Below, one piece after another: positions 25,544 to 34,321 of a stretch of DNA of 64,000 nt. Location of the stretch: contig NZ_SUHQ01000007.1 of NCBI RefSeq assembly GCF_004962245.1, positions 166,275-230,274 of the forward strand. Direction: 5' to 3'. This DNA comes from Mesorhizobium sp. (GTDB lineage Bacteria > Pseudomonadota > Alphaproteobacteria > Rhizobiales > Rhizobiaceae). Made by a program: the position numbers and the translations under genes. The stretch's first letter is position 1; each line of letters begins with the position of its first letter. The notes under the pieces are model-generated. The model was not told the DNA's origin. It saw only the letters and a program-made list of their open reading frames with translations, and made no database searches.

Positions 25544-27346
25544 CTATCCTTTGTGGTGGACCTGCTGCAGCCCGTAGACCGGCGTCGCGATGCCCTCATG
25601 CCGCGCCTTCAACTGCAGCGACAGGAACTGCGAATAGTGGCGTGACTGGTGGAGATTGCCGCCATGGAACCAGAGTGCTTCCTGTTGCGTCGGCTTCCAC
25701 ATGTTGCGCTGTTCGCCCTCCCAAGGACCGGGGTCCTTGGTTGTGTTCGAGCCGAGGCCCCAGCACTTCCCGACCTTGTCGGCGACCTCTTGCGAGATCA
25801 GCTCCGCCGCCCAGCCGTTCATCGAGCCGTAGCCGGTGGCATAGACGACGCCATCGGCCGGCAGCTCGGTGCCGTCGCTGAGCAGGACCGAATGTTCCTT
25901 GATCTCCTCCACGTCGACGCCGCTCTTCAGTTTGATGGCGCCGTCGATGATCAGCTGTGAGGCGCCGATATCGATGTAGTAGCCGGAACCGCGCCTGAGA
26001 TACTTCATGAACAGGCCGGAGCCGTCGTCACCCCAGTCGAGCAAGAAGCCGGCTCTTTCCAGTCCCTCGTAGAATGCCGCATCGCGCTTTTTCATCTCCT
26101 CGTAGAGCGGGATCTGGAATTCGTGCAGGATCTTGTAGGGCAGGGAGGCGAAGATGAGATCGGCCTTGGCCGTGGTCATGCCGTTTTGCACGGCTTGCTC
26201 CGAATAGAGAGCTCCGAGCCCGACATCCATCAGAGTATCGGATTTGACGATATGCGTGGTCGAGCGTTGTACCATGGTGACGTCGACGCCGGCTTCCCAG
26301 AGGGCGGCACAGATGTCATGCGCGGAATTGTTCGAGCCGATAACGACGACCTTCTTGCCAGCGTACTTATCCGGACCGGGATGTTTCGAGGAATGGTGCT
26401 GATCGCCTCTGAAATTCTCCATGCCCTTGAACTTAGGAAGGTTAGGCCGGCCCGACATGCCGGTGGCCAGCACCAACTGCTTGGGCTTCAGCGTGATGTC
26501 CTTGCCGTCGCGATGGACGACCACCGTCCATTCTTTTTTCTCGTCGTCATAGGTGGCGCTCTTTGCCTCCGTGGAGGACCAATAATTCAGCTCCATGACC
26601 TTGGTGTACATTTCCAGCCAGTCGCCGATCTTGTCCTTGGGCGAGAAGACCGGCCAGTTCCTGGGGAAGTCGATATAGGGCAGATGGTCGTACCAGACCG
26701 GGTCGTGCAGGCAGAGCGACTTGTAGCGCTTGCGCCATGAATCGCCGGCGCGCTCGTTCTTCTCGACGATGATGGTCGGCACACCGAGTTGCCTCAGCCG
26801 GGCGCCGAGCGCGATGCCGCCCTGGCCGCCGCCGATGATGAGTGTGTAGGGTTGCGTCTTGAAGCCGAGTTCAGCCGCCTCCTTCTCGCGCTCTTCCTTC
26901 CAGGTCGGCCGGTTTTTTCCATGGCCATGCTTGGCGCCCAACGGCCGGGCGAAGCCGGCGGGTTCCTCATGACCCTTGAGCTCGACCATGGTGGTGAGCA
27001 GCGTCCAGATCTTGCCGTTCTTCAGCCTGATATGGCCGAAGCCGCGCGCGACTTCTGTTTCGAAGCTGATCCAGCCCTCCAGCAGCTCGCCGCTTTCGCT
27101 GGCGTCCTCGCCCTTGGCGATCGCCCAATTCGAAGGTTTTGTCTTCGCCAACTGGCTCACCAGCATGTCGCGCACCTTGTCGCGACCCTCCATGGTCTTG
27201 ATGTTCCAGGTGAAGGTCACCAGGTCGCGCCAGTAGCAATCTTCCTGAAAGCATCCGACCGCCTTGTCGATGTCGCCGGCGGTAAGCGCTGCGCCGAATT
27301 GGTCGAGCAGGTCGGACAGTTTCTTGGCTGGGGCCTTGTCGAGCAT
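25544..27346 (-). CDS. NTF2-like domain fused to flavin-containing monooxygenase
   Basis: A 600-residue protein. Residues 1-130 form a SnoaL/NTF2-like domain (FGAALTAGDIDKAVGCFQEDCYWRD). Residues from about 165 are an FMO-type oxygenase with the FAD motif GGGQGG (172-177) and an NADPH motif VVVIGSNNSAHD. It probably oxygenates a small organic substrate or oxidises it in a Baeyer-Villiger manner; the substrate is unknown. The start at 27346 is supported by GGGAGGAAA seven bases before the ATG. It stands alone, transcribed leftward. Confidence 0.88.
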   Translation of the reverse strand: MLDKAPAKKLSDLLDQFGAALTAGDIDKAVGCFQEDCYWRDLVTFTWNIKTMEGRDKVRDMLVSQLAKTKPSNWAIAKGEDASESGELLEGWISFETEVARGFGHIRLKNGKIWTLLTTMVELKGHEEPAGFARPLGAKHGHGKNRPTWKEEREKEAAELGFKTQPYTLIIGGGQGGIALGARLRQLGVPTIIVEKNERAGDSWRKRYKSLCLHDPVWYDHLPYIDFPRNWPVFSPKDKIGDWLEMYTKVMELNYWSSTEAKSATYDDEKKEWTVVVHRDGKDITLKPKQLVLATGMSGRPNLPKFKGMENFRGDQHHSSKHPGPDKYAGKKVVVIGSNNSAHDICAALWEAGVDVTMVQRSTTHIVKSDTLMDVGLGALYSEQAVQNGMTTAKADLIFASLPYKILHEFQIPLYEEMKKRDAAFYEGLERAGFLLDWGDDGSGLFMKYLRRGSGYYIDIGASQLIIDGAIKLKSGVDVEEIKEHSVLLSDGTELPADGVVYATGYGSMNGWAAELISQEVADKVGKCWGLGSNTTKDPGPWEGEQRNMWKPTQQEALWFHGGNLHQSRHYSQFLSLQLKARHEGIATPVYGLQQVHHKG

Positions 27347-27719
27347 CAAATTTCCTCCCGTGAAATCTTGGTCGTCATTGTGGCTTTGCCGGACCCTCCC
27401 AGCCCGTCGATCGGAGTATCGCGGCAAACAATGCGTCGCGTCACGTCGTCAAATAGTTTGGCGTGATTTCAATGGTTTATCGAAAAATCGTGGCGTGCGC
27501 ATGGTCCATGCGGCGGCGAACCATTCGCCCGCATTTCGCGCGCACCGCGGAGCCGAGAGTTTTCCGGCGACGATCGTGGCTGCCCGAAGGCCAAAGATGC
27601 ACCTTTGCAACACCCCATCAGACCATCGTAGATGTTGAAAGAATGACCTTGCGTCAAGTTTTCTGCGAGCTTATGGAAGCCGCCCATTCTAACCCGTCGT
27701 CCTGAAAGGAGACCTGTCA
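27347..27719. other. Non-coding region between FMO and PcfJ genes
   Basis: A divergent intergenic region of about 370 bases before a small open frame at 27720. I see no convincing gene or RNA. It must hold the leftward FMO promoter and the rightward promoter for the PcfJ gene. A 20-codon frame ends at 27705 just before AAAGGAG, but has no support of its own. Confidence 0.4.
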
Positions 27720-27857
27720 ATGACCCGGCAATCCAGATCGACACATTCCGTGCCGACGCTGGAATTGCGTGCGGCTGACAGGGGTCCAATCAGGAAGAAC
27801 GGCCATGGCGAAGTCCATGATCCAGCGCAGGCAGGAAGCCGAGCGCGAACGCATTGA
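27720..27857 (+). CDS. Possible 45-residue small ORF upstream of PcfJ gene
   Basis: An ATG at 27720 preceded by AAAGGAG at eight bases, the best ribosome binding site in the region, opens a 45-codon frame (start MTRQSRSTHSVPTLELRAAD). It overlaps the first 53 bases of the PcfJ-domain gene in another frame. It could be a small protein or a translational coupling device. No homology is recognised and it could be chance. Confidence 0.3.
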   Translation: MTRQSRSTHSVPTLELRAADRGPIRKNGHGEVHDPAQAGSRARTH

Positions 27858-28965
27858 AGCATATGCTGTAACGCTGCGGCGGGTTTCTGCCGTCCCGCGT
27901 CCCGCTCCGGATTTCGCGCGGGCGCTTGACGAGGCACGCCGGGGCTTTGCTGGTCTAGCGATCCGCGACGGCGCGCTGTGGCGTCCAAAGCTGAAGACGC
28001 GCGACCGCGCGCGCTTGCGACTGGCTGCGGCGCGCCATCTTTATGCGCGCTACCCGGTTTCGGCCGCGCTCGAGGGCATCTGGCTGGACAGTTCGGGGCT
28101 GGATCCCGACGAGATTGCGCTCCGCAAGGCGTGGTATATCGCGGTTGCGCGGGGCAACTCGCTCTACAAGGCGGGCGCCAATGCCTGGCTATCCCGCAAG
28201 GAGGTGCATTGCTTCCTGAACGTGTCCGGCGATTTCACTTTCGACGAGGCGTTTTGGGTGGCGATCGCCCGGTCCTATACGCATGACCCGGGGTTGGCAG
28301 CCCGACTTGCGCGGACGAAAATCGCGCGCACGCCGCGCGGGGAGCTGGTCTTCTGGCGCGAGGTGACGCGATTTTTCTGCGGGCATCCAGCGTCGAAGGA
28401 GGAGATCGATGATCTGTGCGACTATATCGGCGCGATGCACCAGCGCGATGCAGCGTACAGCCTGAAGGGTCGCACGCTCGCCTCGCTGCGTCGGCAGATG
28501 TCGGAATGGCACCGCGACATTGCCGCGATCGAACGCATCGAGGCAATGCGCCGCCGCGCTGCCGGGCGGGCTCCGCGTACTGCCGGAATGCAGTCGCAGG
28601 GCCGCACCTGGGACGGCTCGCGCCTCGAGGACTGGGACTGGCAGCCATCGACCAAGGAGGCGAAGGCGCATGGCGAGCGTTTCTTTGTTCGCCAGCTGAA
28701 GACGGCCGAGGATCTGGTTGCCGAGAGCCGGGCGATGCATCATTGCGTCTCGATGTATGCAGCCAAATGCATCGCCGGCAACGCCTCGATCTGGGTGCTG
28801 CGACGCACGGCGCTCGGCAAGATCGAGCGGTTGCTGACGATCGAGCTCGACCCGCAAAACCGTGCGGTGCAGGTGCGCGGTTTCGGCAATCGTCTCGCCT
28901 CGCTGGAGGAGCGCAAGATCATCGAGCGCTGGGCCAAGGCGAGGGGCGTGGCGCTCAGGGCCTGA
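27805..28965 (+). CDS. PcfJ domain-containing protein
   Basis: A 386-residue, Arg-rich protein. Its C-terminal part holds the PcfJ-like signature AMHHCVSMYAAKCIAGNASIWVLRR (MHHCV at 311-315) followed by LLTIELDPQNRAVQVRGFGNR. PcfJ was named from a conjugative plasmid gene of Enterococcus; the biochemical role is unknown. The N-terminal 300 residues are mostly helical. The ATG at 27805 follows CAGGAAG at eight bases. No other plasmid or phage genes are nearby, so a direct role in conjugation cannot be claimed here. Confidence 0.72.
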   Translation: MAKSMIQRRQEAERERIEAYAVTLRRVSAVPRPAPDFARALDEARRGFAGLAIRDGALWRPKLKTRDRARLRLAAARHLYARYPVSAALEGIWLDSSGLDPDEIALRKAWYIAVARGNSLYKAGANAWLSRKEVHCFLNVSGDFTFDEAFWVAIARSYTHDPGLAARLARTKIARTPRGELVFWREVTRFFCGHPASKEEIDDLCDYIGAMHQRDAAYSLKGRTLASLRRQMSEWHRDIAAIERIEAMRRRAAGRAPRTAGMQSQGRTWDGSRLEDWDWQPSTKEAKAHGERFFVRQLKTAEDLVAESRAMHHCVSMYAAKCIAGNASIWVLRRTALGKIERLLTIELDPQNRAVQVRGFGNRLASLEERKIIERWAKARGVALRA

Positions 28966-29064
28966 AACGGAAGAACCGCGCGACCGAGAGGCCGCGCGGT
29001 TCATACACGGGCGGATGTGAGTCTTGAGTTCGCCGACAAGCGTGAGCCAAGCGCACATTCGCCG

Positions 29065-29093
29065 TTGACAGCGGCGCAAAACCAATTCTATTG
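29065..29093 (+). promoter_or_regulatory. Promoter of the ilv leader and operon
   Basis: TTGACA (29065-29070), a 17-base spacer and CTATTG (29088-29093) form the best sigma-70-type promoter in the area. The predicted transcription start, about 29100, lies only a few bases before the leader ATG at 29103. Confidence 0.7.
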
Positions 29094-29102
29094 TCCGCCA
29101 CC

Positions 29103-29156
29103 ATGAAAACGGCACTTATTCTCGTAGTAGGAAGGCGCGTGGGCAAGGCGGTGTAA
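29103..29156 (+). CDS. ilv operon leader peptide (attenuation control)
   Basis: A 17-residue open frame, MKTALILVVGRRVGKAV, with a run of the control codons Leu-Ile-Leu-Val-Val at positions 5-9. These are the amino acids whose synthesis begins at acetohydroxyacid synthase, encoded just downstream. Starved ribosomes would stall there and change folding of the leader RNA. The stop codon lies in a perfect GGCGGT/ACCGCC hairpin (29147-29161), and GCGCGTGGG (29135-29143) pairs with CCCATGCGC (29174-29182). The frame starts almost at the mRNA 5' end, so it is probably translated as a leaderless message, as known for the Sinorhizobium trp leader peptide. Confidence 0.78.
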   Translation: MKTALILVVGRRVGKAV

Positions 29157-29187
29157 CCGCCGGGCGAAAACCTCCCATGCGCAAGAC

Positions 29188-29212
29188 ACAGGCTCCCCCG
29201 GGGGCCTTTTTT
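29188..29212 (+). terminator. Attenuator terminator of the ilv operon
   Basis: AGGCTCCCC and GGGGGCCT form a GC-rich stem directly followed by TTTTTT (29207-29212). It lies between the leader peptide and ilvI and would stop transcription when branched-chain aminoacyl-tRNAs are plentiful. Confidence 0.8.
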
Positions 29213-29275
29213 ATTGCCCGAAACACGACTAAACGACCAGCAATCGCCGATGGCGGACAGTACGGGACCAGACCG

Positions 29276-31072
29276 ATGAGCAGTGGACAGAACGAGCGGC
29301 GCGAAATGCCAAGAACCGAAATGACTGGCGCCGAAATGGTGGTGCAGGCGCTGAAGGACAACGGCGTCAAGCATGTTTTCGGCTATCCGGGCGGCGCGGT
29401 TCTCCCGATCTATGATGAGATATTCCAACAGGACGAGGTCGAGCACATCCTCGTCCGCCACGAGCAGGGCGCGGGTCATGCGGCGGAGGGCTATGCGCGC
29501 TCGACCGGCAAGGCCGGCGTCATGCTGGTGACCTCGGGGCCGGGCGCCACCAACGCGGTGACGCCGCTGCAGGATGCGCTGATGGATTCGATCCCGCTGG
29601 TCTGCCTGACCGGTCAGGTACCGACTTCGCTGATCGGCTCGGATGCTTTCCAGGAGTGCGACACGGTCGGCATCACGCGCCCCTGCACCAAGCACAACTG
29701 GCTGGTCAAGGATGTCAACGAACTCGCGGCAATCATCCACGAGGCCTTCCATGTCGCGACGACCGGGCGTCCAGGTCCGGTCGTGGTCGACATCCCGAAG
29801 GACGTGCAGTTCGCCAAGGGCATCTACGTGCCGCCACAGACGGCGCCGCGCACGAGCTATCAGCCGAAAGTCCAGGGCGATCTGGAGAAGATCAAGGCGG
29901 CGGTCGAACTGATGGCCGGCGCCAAAAGGCCGATCCTCTATACGGGCGGCGGTGTCATCAATTCCGGCCCGGAAGCCAGCCATTTGCTGCGTGAACTGGT
30001 CGACCTCACCGGCTTCCCGATCACCTCGACGCTGATGGGCCTTGGCGCCTATCCGGCGTCGGGCAAGAACTGGATGGGCATGCTCGGCATGCACGGCACC
30101 TATGAGGCCAACATGGCGATGCATGATTGCGACGTCATGGTCTGCATCGGCGCGCGCTTCGACGATCGCATCACCGGCCGGCTCACCGCGTTCTCGCCAA
30201 ACTCGAAGAAGATCCATATCGACATCGATCCGTCGTCGATCAACAAAAACGTCCATACCGACGTGCCGATCCTTGGTGATGTCGGCCGGGTGCTGGAGGA
30301 TCTGGTGCGGCTGTGGCGGGCGACCGCCAAGGCCGACAAGAAGGCGCTCCACCCGTGGTGGGAGCAGATCGCGAAATGGCGCGCGCGGGATTCGCTCGCC
30401 TACAAGATGAATCACGACGTCATCATGCCGCAATACGCCATCCAGCGGCTCTACGCGCTGACCAAGGATCTGGACACCTACATCACCACCGAGGTCGGCC
30501 AGCACCAGATGTGGGCGGCGCAACACTATCATTTCGAGAAGCCGAACCGCTGGATGACTTCCGGTGGGCTCGGCACGATGGGCTACGGCCTGCCGGCGGC
30601 GCTCGGCGTGCAGATCGCGCATCCGGACGCGCTGGTCATCGACATCGCCGGCGACGCCTCGGTGCAGATGACGATGCAGGAGATGAGCGCGGCTGTGCAG
30701 CACGAAGCGCCGATCAAGATCTTCATCCTCAACAACCAGTATATGGGCATGGTGCGGCAGTGGCAGCAGCTTCTGCACGGCAACCGGCTGTCGCATTCCT
30801 ACACCGAGGCGATGCCGGATTTCGTCAAGCTCGCCGAAGCCTATGGCGGCCACGGCATCCGCTGCGAGAAGCCGGACGAGCTGGACGACGCGATCAAGGA
30901 GATGATTTCGGTGAAGAAGCCGGTGATCTTCGACTGCCGCGTGGCGACGCTTGCCAACTGCTTCCCGATGATTCCGTCGGGCAAGGCGCATAACGAGATG
31001 CTTCTGCCGGACGAGGCGACTGACGAGGCGGTGGCCAACGCCATCGACGCCAAGGGCAGGGAACTGGTGTAA
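29276..31072 (+). CDS. ilvI: Acetolactate synthase large (catalytic) subunit
   Basis: Condenses pyruvate with pyruvate or 2-ketobutyrate, using thiamine diphosphate, as the first common step of Val, Leu and Ile synthesis. The 598-residue protein has the cofactor-activating glutamate in VRHEQGAGHAAEGYAR, the FAD-region GARFDDRITG and the thiamine-binding motif GDASVQMTMQEM. The ATG at 29276 gives the usual start MSSGQNERREMPRTEM; the frame is open upstream through the attenuator hairpin, so earlier starts are unlikely. It forms an operon with ilvH. Some annotations would call it ilvB. Confidence 0.95.
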   Translation: MSSGQNERREMPRTEMTGAEMVVQALKDNGVKHVFGYPGGAVLPIYDEIFQQDEVEHILVRHEQGAGHAAEGYARSTGKAGVMLVTSGPGATNAVTPLQDALMDSIPLVCLTGQVPTSLIGSDAFQECDTVGITRPCTKHNWLVKDVNELAAIIHEAFHVATTGRPGPVVVDIPKDVQFAKGIYVPPQTAPRTSYQPKVQGDLEKIKAAVELMAGAKRPILYTGGGVINSGPEASHLLRELVDLTGFPITSTLMGLGAYPASGKNWMGMLGMHGTYEANMAMHDCDVMVCIGARFDDRITGRLTAFSPNSKKIHIDIDPSSINKNVHTDVPILGDVGRVLEDLVRLWRATAKADKKALHPWWEQIAKWRARDSLAYKMNHDVIMPQYAIQRLYALTKDLDTYITTEVGQHQMWAAQHYHFEKPNRWMTSGGLGTMGYGLPAALGVQIAHPDALVIDIAGDASVQMTMQEMSAAVQHEAPIKIFILNNQYMGMVRQWQQLLHGNRLSHSYTEAMPDFVKLAEAYGGHGIRCEKPDELDDAIKEMISVKKPVIFDCRVATLANCFPMIPSGKAHNEMLLPDEATDEAVANAIDAKGRELV

Positions 31073-31155
31073 CGCCGAAGCCGAGGCAGGGCTTGCCGGA
31101 AGAAGCCGTGCGAAAACAGAGAATTAGCGCAAAGTTTGAAATCGAGATTCATGTC

Positions 31156-31728
31156 ATGAACGCACACCTTCAACCCACCGGTTCCGCCTACTTCATTGCC
31201 AAGGAGACGGAAAGACCGGAAAACCACACGCTTTCCGTGCTGGTCGACAATGAGCCGGGCGTGCTTGCCCGGGTCATAGGCCTGTTTTCGGGACGCGGCT
31301 ACAACATCGAGAGCCTGACGGTCTCCGAAACCGAGCATGAGAAGCACCTGTCGCGGATCACCATCGTGACGCGCGGCACGCCGCATGTGCTGGAGCAGAT
31401 CAAGCACCAACTCGAGCGCATCGTGCCGGTGCACCGCGTCGTCGATCTCACCGTGCGCTCGCATGAGCTCGGCCAGGAACGGCCGCTGGAGCGGGAACTC
31501 GCGCTGGTGAAAGTGGCGGGCACCGGCGAAGCCCGCGTCGAGGCGCTGAGGCTGGCCGATGCCTTCCGCGCCAGCGTCATCGACGCCAACACCGAGCATT
31601 TCATCTTCGAGATCACCGGCAAGGGCTCCAAGCTCGACCAGTTCATCGCCATCATGAAGCCGCTCGGCCTGGTCGAAATCTGCCGAACCGGCGTGGCGGC
31701 GATGAACCGCGGTCCGCAGGGAATGTAG
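31156..31728 (+). CDS. ilvH: Acetolactate synthase small (regulatory) subunit
   Basis: A 190-residue ACT-domain subunit that activates the catalytic subunit and carries the valine feedback site. NHTLSVLVDNEPGVLARVIGLFSGRGYNIESLTV is the N-terminal ACT domain, and the C-terminal half (RVEALRLADAFRASVIDAN, then FEITGKGSKLDQFI) is the ALS small-subunit C domain. The ATG at 31156 is preferred to 31093 because it gives the family length. It follows ilvI by 83 bases. Confidence 0.95.
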   Translation: MNAHLQPTGSAYFIAKETERPENHTLSVLVDNEPGVLARVIGLFSGRGYNIESLTVSETEHEKHLSRITIVTRGTPHVLEQIKHQLERIVPVHRVVDLTVRSHELGQERPLERELALVKVAGTGEARVEALRLADAFRASVIDANTEHFIFEITGKGSKLDQFIAIMKPLGLVEICRTGVAAMNRGPQGM

Positions 31729-31880
31729 TCGTCCGGCGCTTGGGTCCGATGCTCTGGCGCCGCCTGTATTCGTTCTGTCGCTTTGCAATCCTGATCCTTT
31801 GGCCCGGCTGCCGCCGTGAGGTGGCTTTCTGTGCGTCTGGGATAAAAGGACAATAATGCTGACCTACCTGGGGGAAAACC

Positions 31881-32477
31881 ATGACCCTCGACGCATTCTT
31901 CGCCCTTCTGGTCTATGCCTTCGTGACCTCGATCACGCCGGGTCCGAACAATTTCATGCTTCTGGCATCGGGCGTGAATTTCGGTTTCGCCAAAACCACT
32001 CCGCACATGCTGGGCATCAGCATCGGCTTCCTCGTGCTGCTGCTTGCCGTCGGCTTCGGTCTGGGCGCGGTGCTGACGGCATTTCCGGTTCTCCACACCG
32101 GATTGAAAATCGCGGGCGGCGCTTACCTGCTCTATCTCGCCTGGAAGATCGCCATGTCGCGCTCGCTCAGCGGCAAGAGCGAGACCAAGGCGCGACCGAT
32201 GCGCTTCGTCGACGCGGCGGCTTTCCAGTGGGTCAATCCCAAGGCATGGGTGATGGCGATCACCGCCATGGCCGTCTACGCCAATCCGGAGCATCCGTTC
32301 CTGTCGGTGGCGTTGATCTCGATAGCCTTCACCATCGTCAACCTGCCGAGCGTCTCGGTGTGGGCAGGTTTCGGCACGGCGCTGCGCGGTTTTCTGTCGG
32401 ATCCGATACGGCTGAAATGGTTCAACATCGCCATGGGCGTGCTGCTGGCGGCGACGCTGTGGCCGATGCTGCGGTAG
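31881..32477 (+). CDS. LysE-family amino-acid exporter
   Basis: A 198-residue membrane protein with about six hydrophobic segments. The N-terminal motif [23 protein letters not shown] is the LysE/RhtB signature, and [13 protein letters not shown] is the second conserved block. Members export amino acids or related metabolites. The position after ilvIH makes a branched-chain amino acid or related substrate possible but unproven. The ATG follows GGGGGAAAACC. It lies upstream of the nitrile hydratase genes, with a 65-base gap. Confidence 0.87.
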   Translation: MTLDAFFALLVYAFVTSITPGPNNFMLLASGVNFGFAKTTPHMLGISIGFLVLLLAVGFGLGAVLTAFPVLHTGLKIAGGAYLLYLAWKIAMSRSLSGKSETKARPMRFVDAAAFQWVNPKAWVMAITAMAVYANPEHPFLSVALISIAFTIVNLPSVSVWAGFGTALRGFLSDPIRLKWFNIAMGVLLAATLWPMLR

Positions 32478-32542
32478 CTGCCGGGTTTTGGGTCCAAGCC
32501 ATCGCGCTTGCGGTCGGGGGCTCGCGATCGTATTTTGAGGCC

Positions 32543-33148
32543 ATGTCCCATGACCATGATCACGACAACGAGCTCGATCCTTTTGCGGCGCGGGTGCGCG
32601 CGCTGGAGACGATCCTCACCCAGAAGGGGCTGATCGATCCAGCCGCGGTCGACGTCATCGTCGACACCTACGAGACAAAGATCGGCCCGCGCAACGGCGC
32701 CAAGGTGGTGGCGAAGGCCTGGGTCGACCCCGACTTTGCCACCTGGCTGAAACGCGACGCGACGGCGGCGATCGGCTCGCTCGGCTATACCGGCCGGCAG
32801 GGCGAGCATATGCAGGCCGTGTTCAACACGGCTGACACGCATAACCTCATCGTCTGCACGCTGTGTTCCTGCTATCCGTGGTCGGTGCTCGGCCTGCCGC
32901 CGGTGTGGTACAAGGCGCCGCCCTATCGTTCGCGCGCGGTGATCGATCCGCGCGGCGTGCTCGAGGAATTCGGGCTGACCTTGCCGGCAACGACAAGAAT
33001 CCGGGTGTGGGATTCGACAGCGGAGCTGCGCTATCTGGTCGTGCCGATGCGGCCGAAGGGCACCGAGGACTGGAGCGAGGAGCGGCTGGCGGAGCTGGTG
33101 ACACGCGACGCGATGATCGGCACCGGCCTGGCGCGGGAGACGGCATGA
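32543..33148 (+). CDS. nthA: Nitrile hydratase alpha subunit, cobalt type
   Basis: Hydrates nitriles to amides. The 201-residue subunit carries the metal-claw motif C105-T-L-C108-S-C110 in [10 protein letters not shown]. The threonine, in place of serine, marks cobalt-containing rather than iron-containing enzymes (established family rule). The cysteines at 108 and 110 would be post-translationally oxidised. The start ATG is at 32543, within a His/Asp-rich N-terminus ([14 protein letters not shown]). The stop overlaps the beta subunit start by four bases (ATGA). No amidase gene is adjacent. Confidence 0.94.
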   Translation: MSHDHDHDNELDPFAARVRALETILTQKGLIDPAAVDVIVDTYETKIGPRNGAKVVAKAWVDPDFATWLKRDATAAIGSLGYTGRQGEHMQAVFNTADTHNLIVCTLCSCYPWSVLGLPPVWYKAPPYRSRAVIDPRGVLEEFGLTLPATTRIRVWDSTAELRYLVVPMRPKGTEDWSEERLAELVTRDAMIGTGLARETA

Positions 33149-33804
33149 ACGGGCCGCAGGATCTCGGTGGGCAGATGGGGTTCGGGCCGGTCGCTCCCGA
33201 AAAGGACGAACCCTATTTCCATGCTGCGTGGGAAAGGCGGGCGCTTGGCGTGACGCTCACCGCCGGCGCCATGGGCGCGTGGAATATCGATGAGAGCCGG
33301 CATGCACGCGAATCGCTGCATCCCGCTGACTACTATGCCTCAAGCTACTACCAGATTTGGATTAAGGCGCTGGAAATCTTGCTGAAGCGGCATGGCTTCG
33401 TTAGCGACCGCGATCTGGCCGCGGGCAAGGCGGTCGATCCAGCGGCAACGCCCAAAAGGGTGCTGAAAGCGGACGACGTGCCGGCTGTGCTAGCCAAGGG
33501 CGGGCCTTGCGACCGGCCGGTCGCCACGCCGGCGCGGTTCAAGGCCGGCGACCTTGTGCGGACGAAGAATTTTCATCCGACCGGCCACACGCGGCTGCCG
33601 CGCTACGCACGCGGCAAGCAAGGCCTCGTCGAGGCGGTGCGCGACGGTTTTGTCTTTCCCGATACGAATGCGCACGGCCGGGGCGAGAACCCGCAATGGG
33701 TCTATACGGTGGTCTTCGACGGCGCGGAGATCTGGGGCGAGAGCGCCGACCCGACGCTGACAGTATCGATCGACGCTTGGGAGAGCTATCTTGAACCGGC
33801 GTGA
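33145..33804 (+). CDS. nthB: Nitrile hydratase beta subunit
   Basis: The 219-residue partner of NthA, needed for the active alpha-beta enzyme. It begins [16 protein letters not shown], the standard beta-subunit start, and has the family segments [29 protein letters not shown] and the C-terminal SH3-like barrel ([27 protein letters not shown]). It overlaps nthA by four bases, and the accessory gene by 14 bases. Confidence 0.94.
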   Translation: MNGPQDLGGQMGFGPVAPEKDEPYFHAAWERRALGVTLTAGAMGAWNIDESRHARESLHPADYYASSYYQIWIKALEILLKRHGFVSDRDLAAGKAVDPAATPKRVLKADDVPAVLAKGGPCDRPVATPARFKAGDLVRTKNFHPTGHTRLPRYARGKQGLVEAVRDGFVFPDTNAHGRGENPQWVYTVVFDGAEIWGESADPTLTVSIDAWESYLEPA

Positions 33805-34177
33805 GGCGAACTCACGCGCTGCCATGCTGTCGGCGGGCGTCGATGCGCCGGTTTTCGCCGAGCCTTGGCAAGCGGAAGCCTTCGCCATGACGGTCGCGCT
33901 TCACGACAAAGGCCTGTTTTCCTGGAGCGAATGGGCGGAGGCATTGTCCGCCGAGGTCAAGAAGCCCGGTGCCGCGAGCGATGGCCACGACTATTACGAG
34001 CACTGGCTGGCGGCGCTGGAAAAGGTGCTGTCGGCCAAAGGCGTTGCCGGCAAGGGCGACGTCGATGCGCTCGCCGCCGCTTGGGAACGCGCCGCGCATG
34101 TAACACCGCACGGCAAGCCGATCCTGCTCGAGAACGATCCCGGCCCGACCGAAGGTCGTGGCGGCCCGACCGGATAG
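33791..34177 (+). CDS. Nitrile hydratase accessory protein (activator)
   Basis: A 128-residue protein resembling the beta-subunit N-terminal region (VFAEPWQAEAFAMTVALHDKGLFSWSEWAEALSAEV, DYYEHWLAALEKVL). Proteins of this type deliver cobalt to the alpha subunit and are required for maturation. The best start is TTG at 33791, overlapping nthB by 14 bases; an ATG at 33824 would remove conserved residues. The C-terminal GPTEGRGGPTG lies in a short imperfect DNA repeat (34151-34196). Confidence 0.85.
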   Translation: MNRREANSRAAMLSAGVDAPVFAEPWQAEAFAMTVALHDKGLFSWSEWAEALSAEVKKPGAASDGHDYYEHWLAALEKVLSAKGVAGKGDVDALAAAWERAAHVTPHGKPILLENDPGPTEGRGGPTG

Positions 34178-34321
34178 GATCGTGGCGGCTCGATCTTTTG
34201 TTCCCTTTACGTTCCGATCCTTGCCTGATAGCCTGATTTATCGCGGTGCCATGGTGCGAACGATAGCATCGATGTGACGGCCGACCTTGTCTTTCCCTTG
34301 CGAATCCGGTCTCTCGCGCTG

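Noticed and set aside
29177..29275. An earlier in-frame start for ilvI.
   Set aside because: The extension would be encoded by the attenuator terminator hairpin and does not resemble the family N-terminus.
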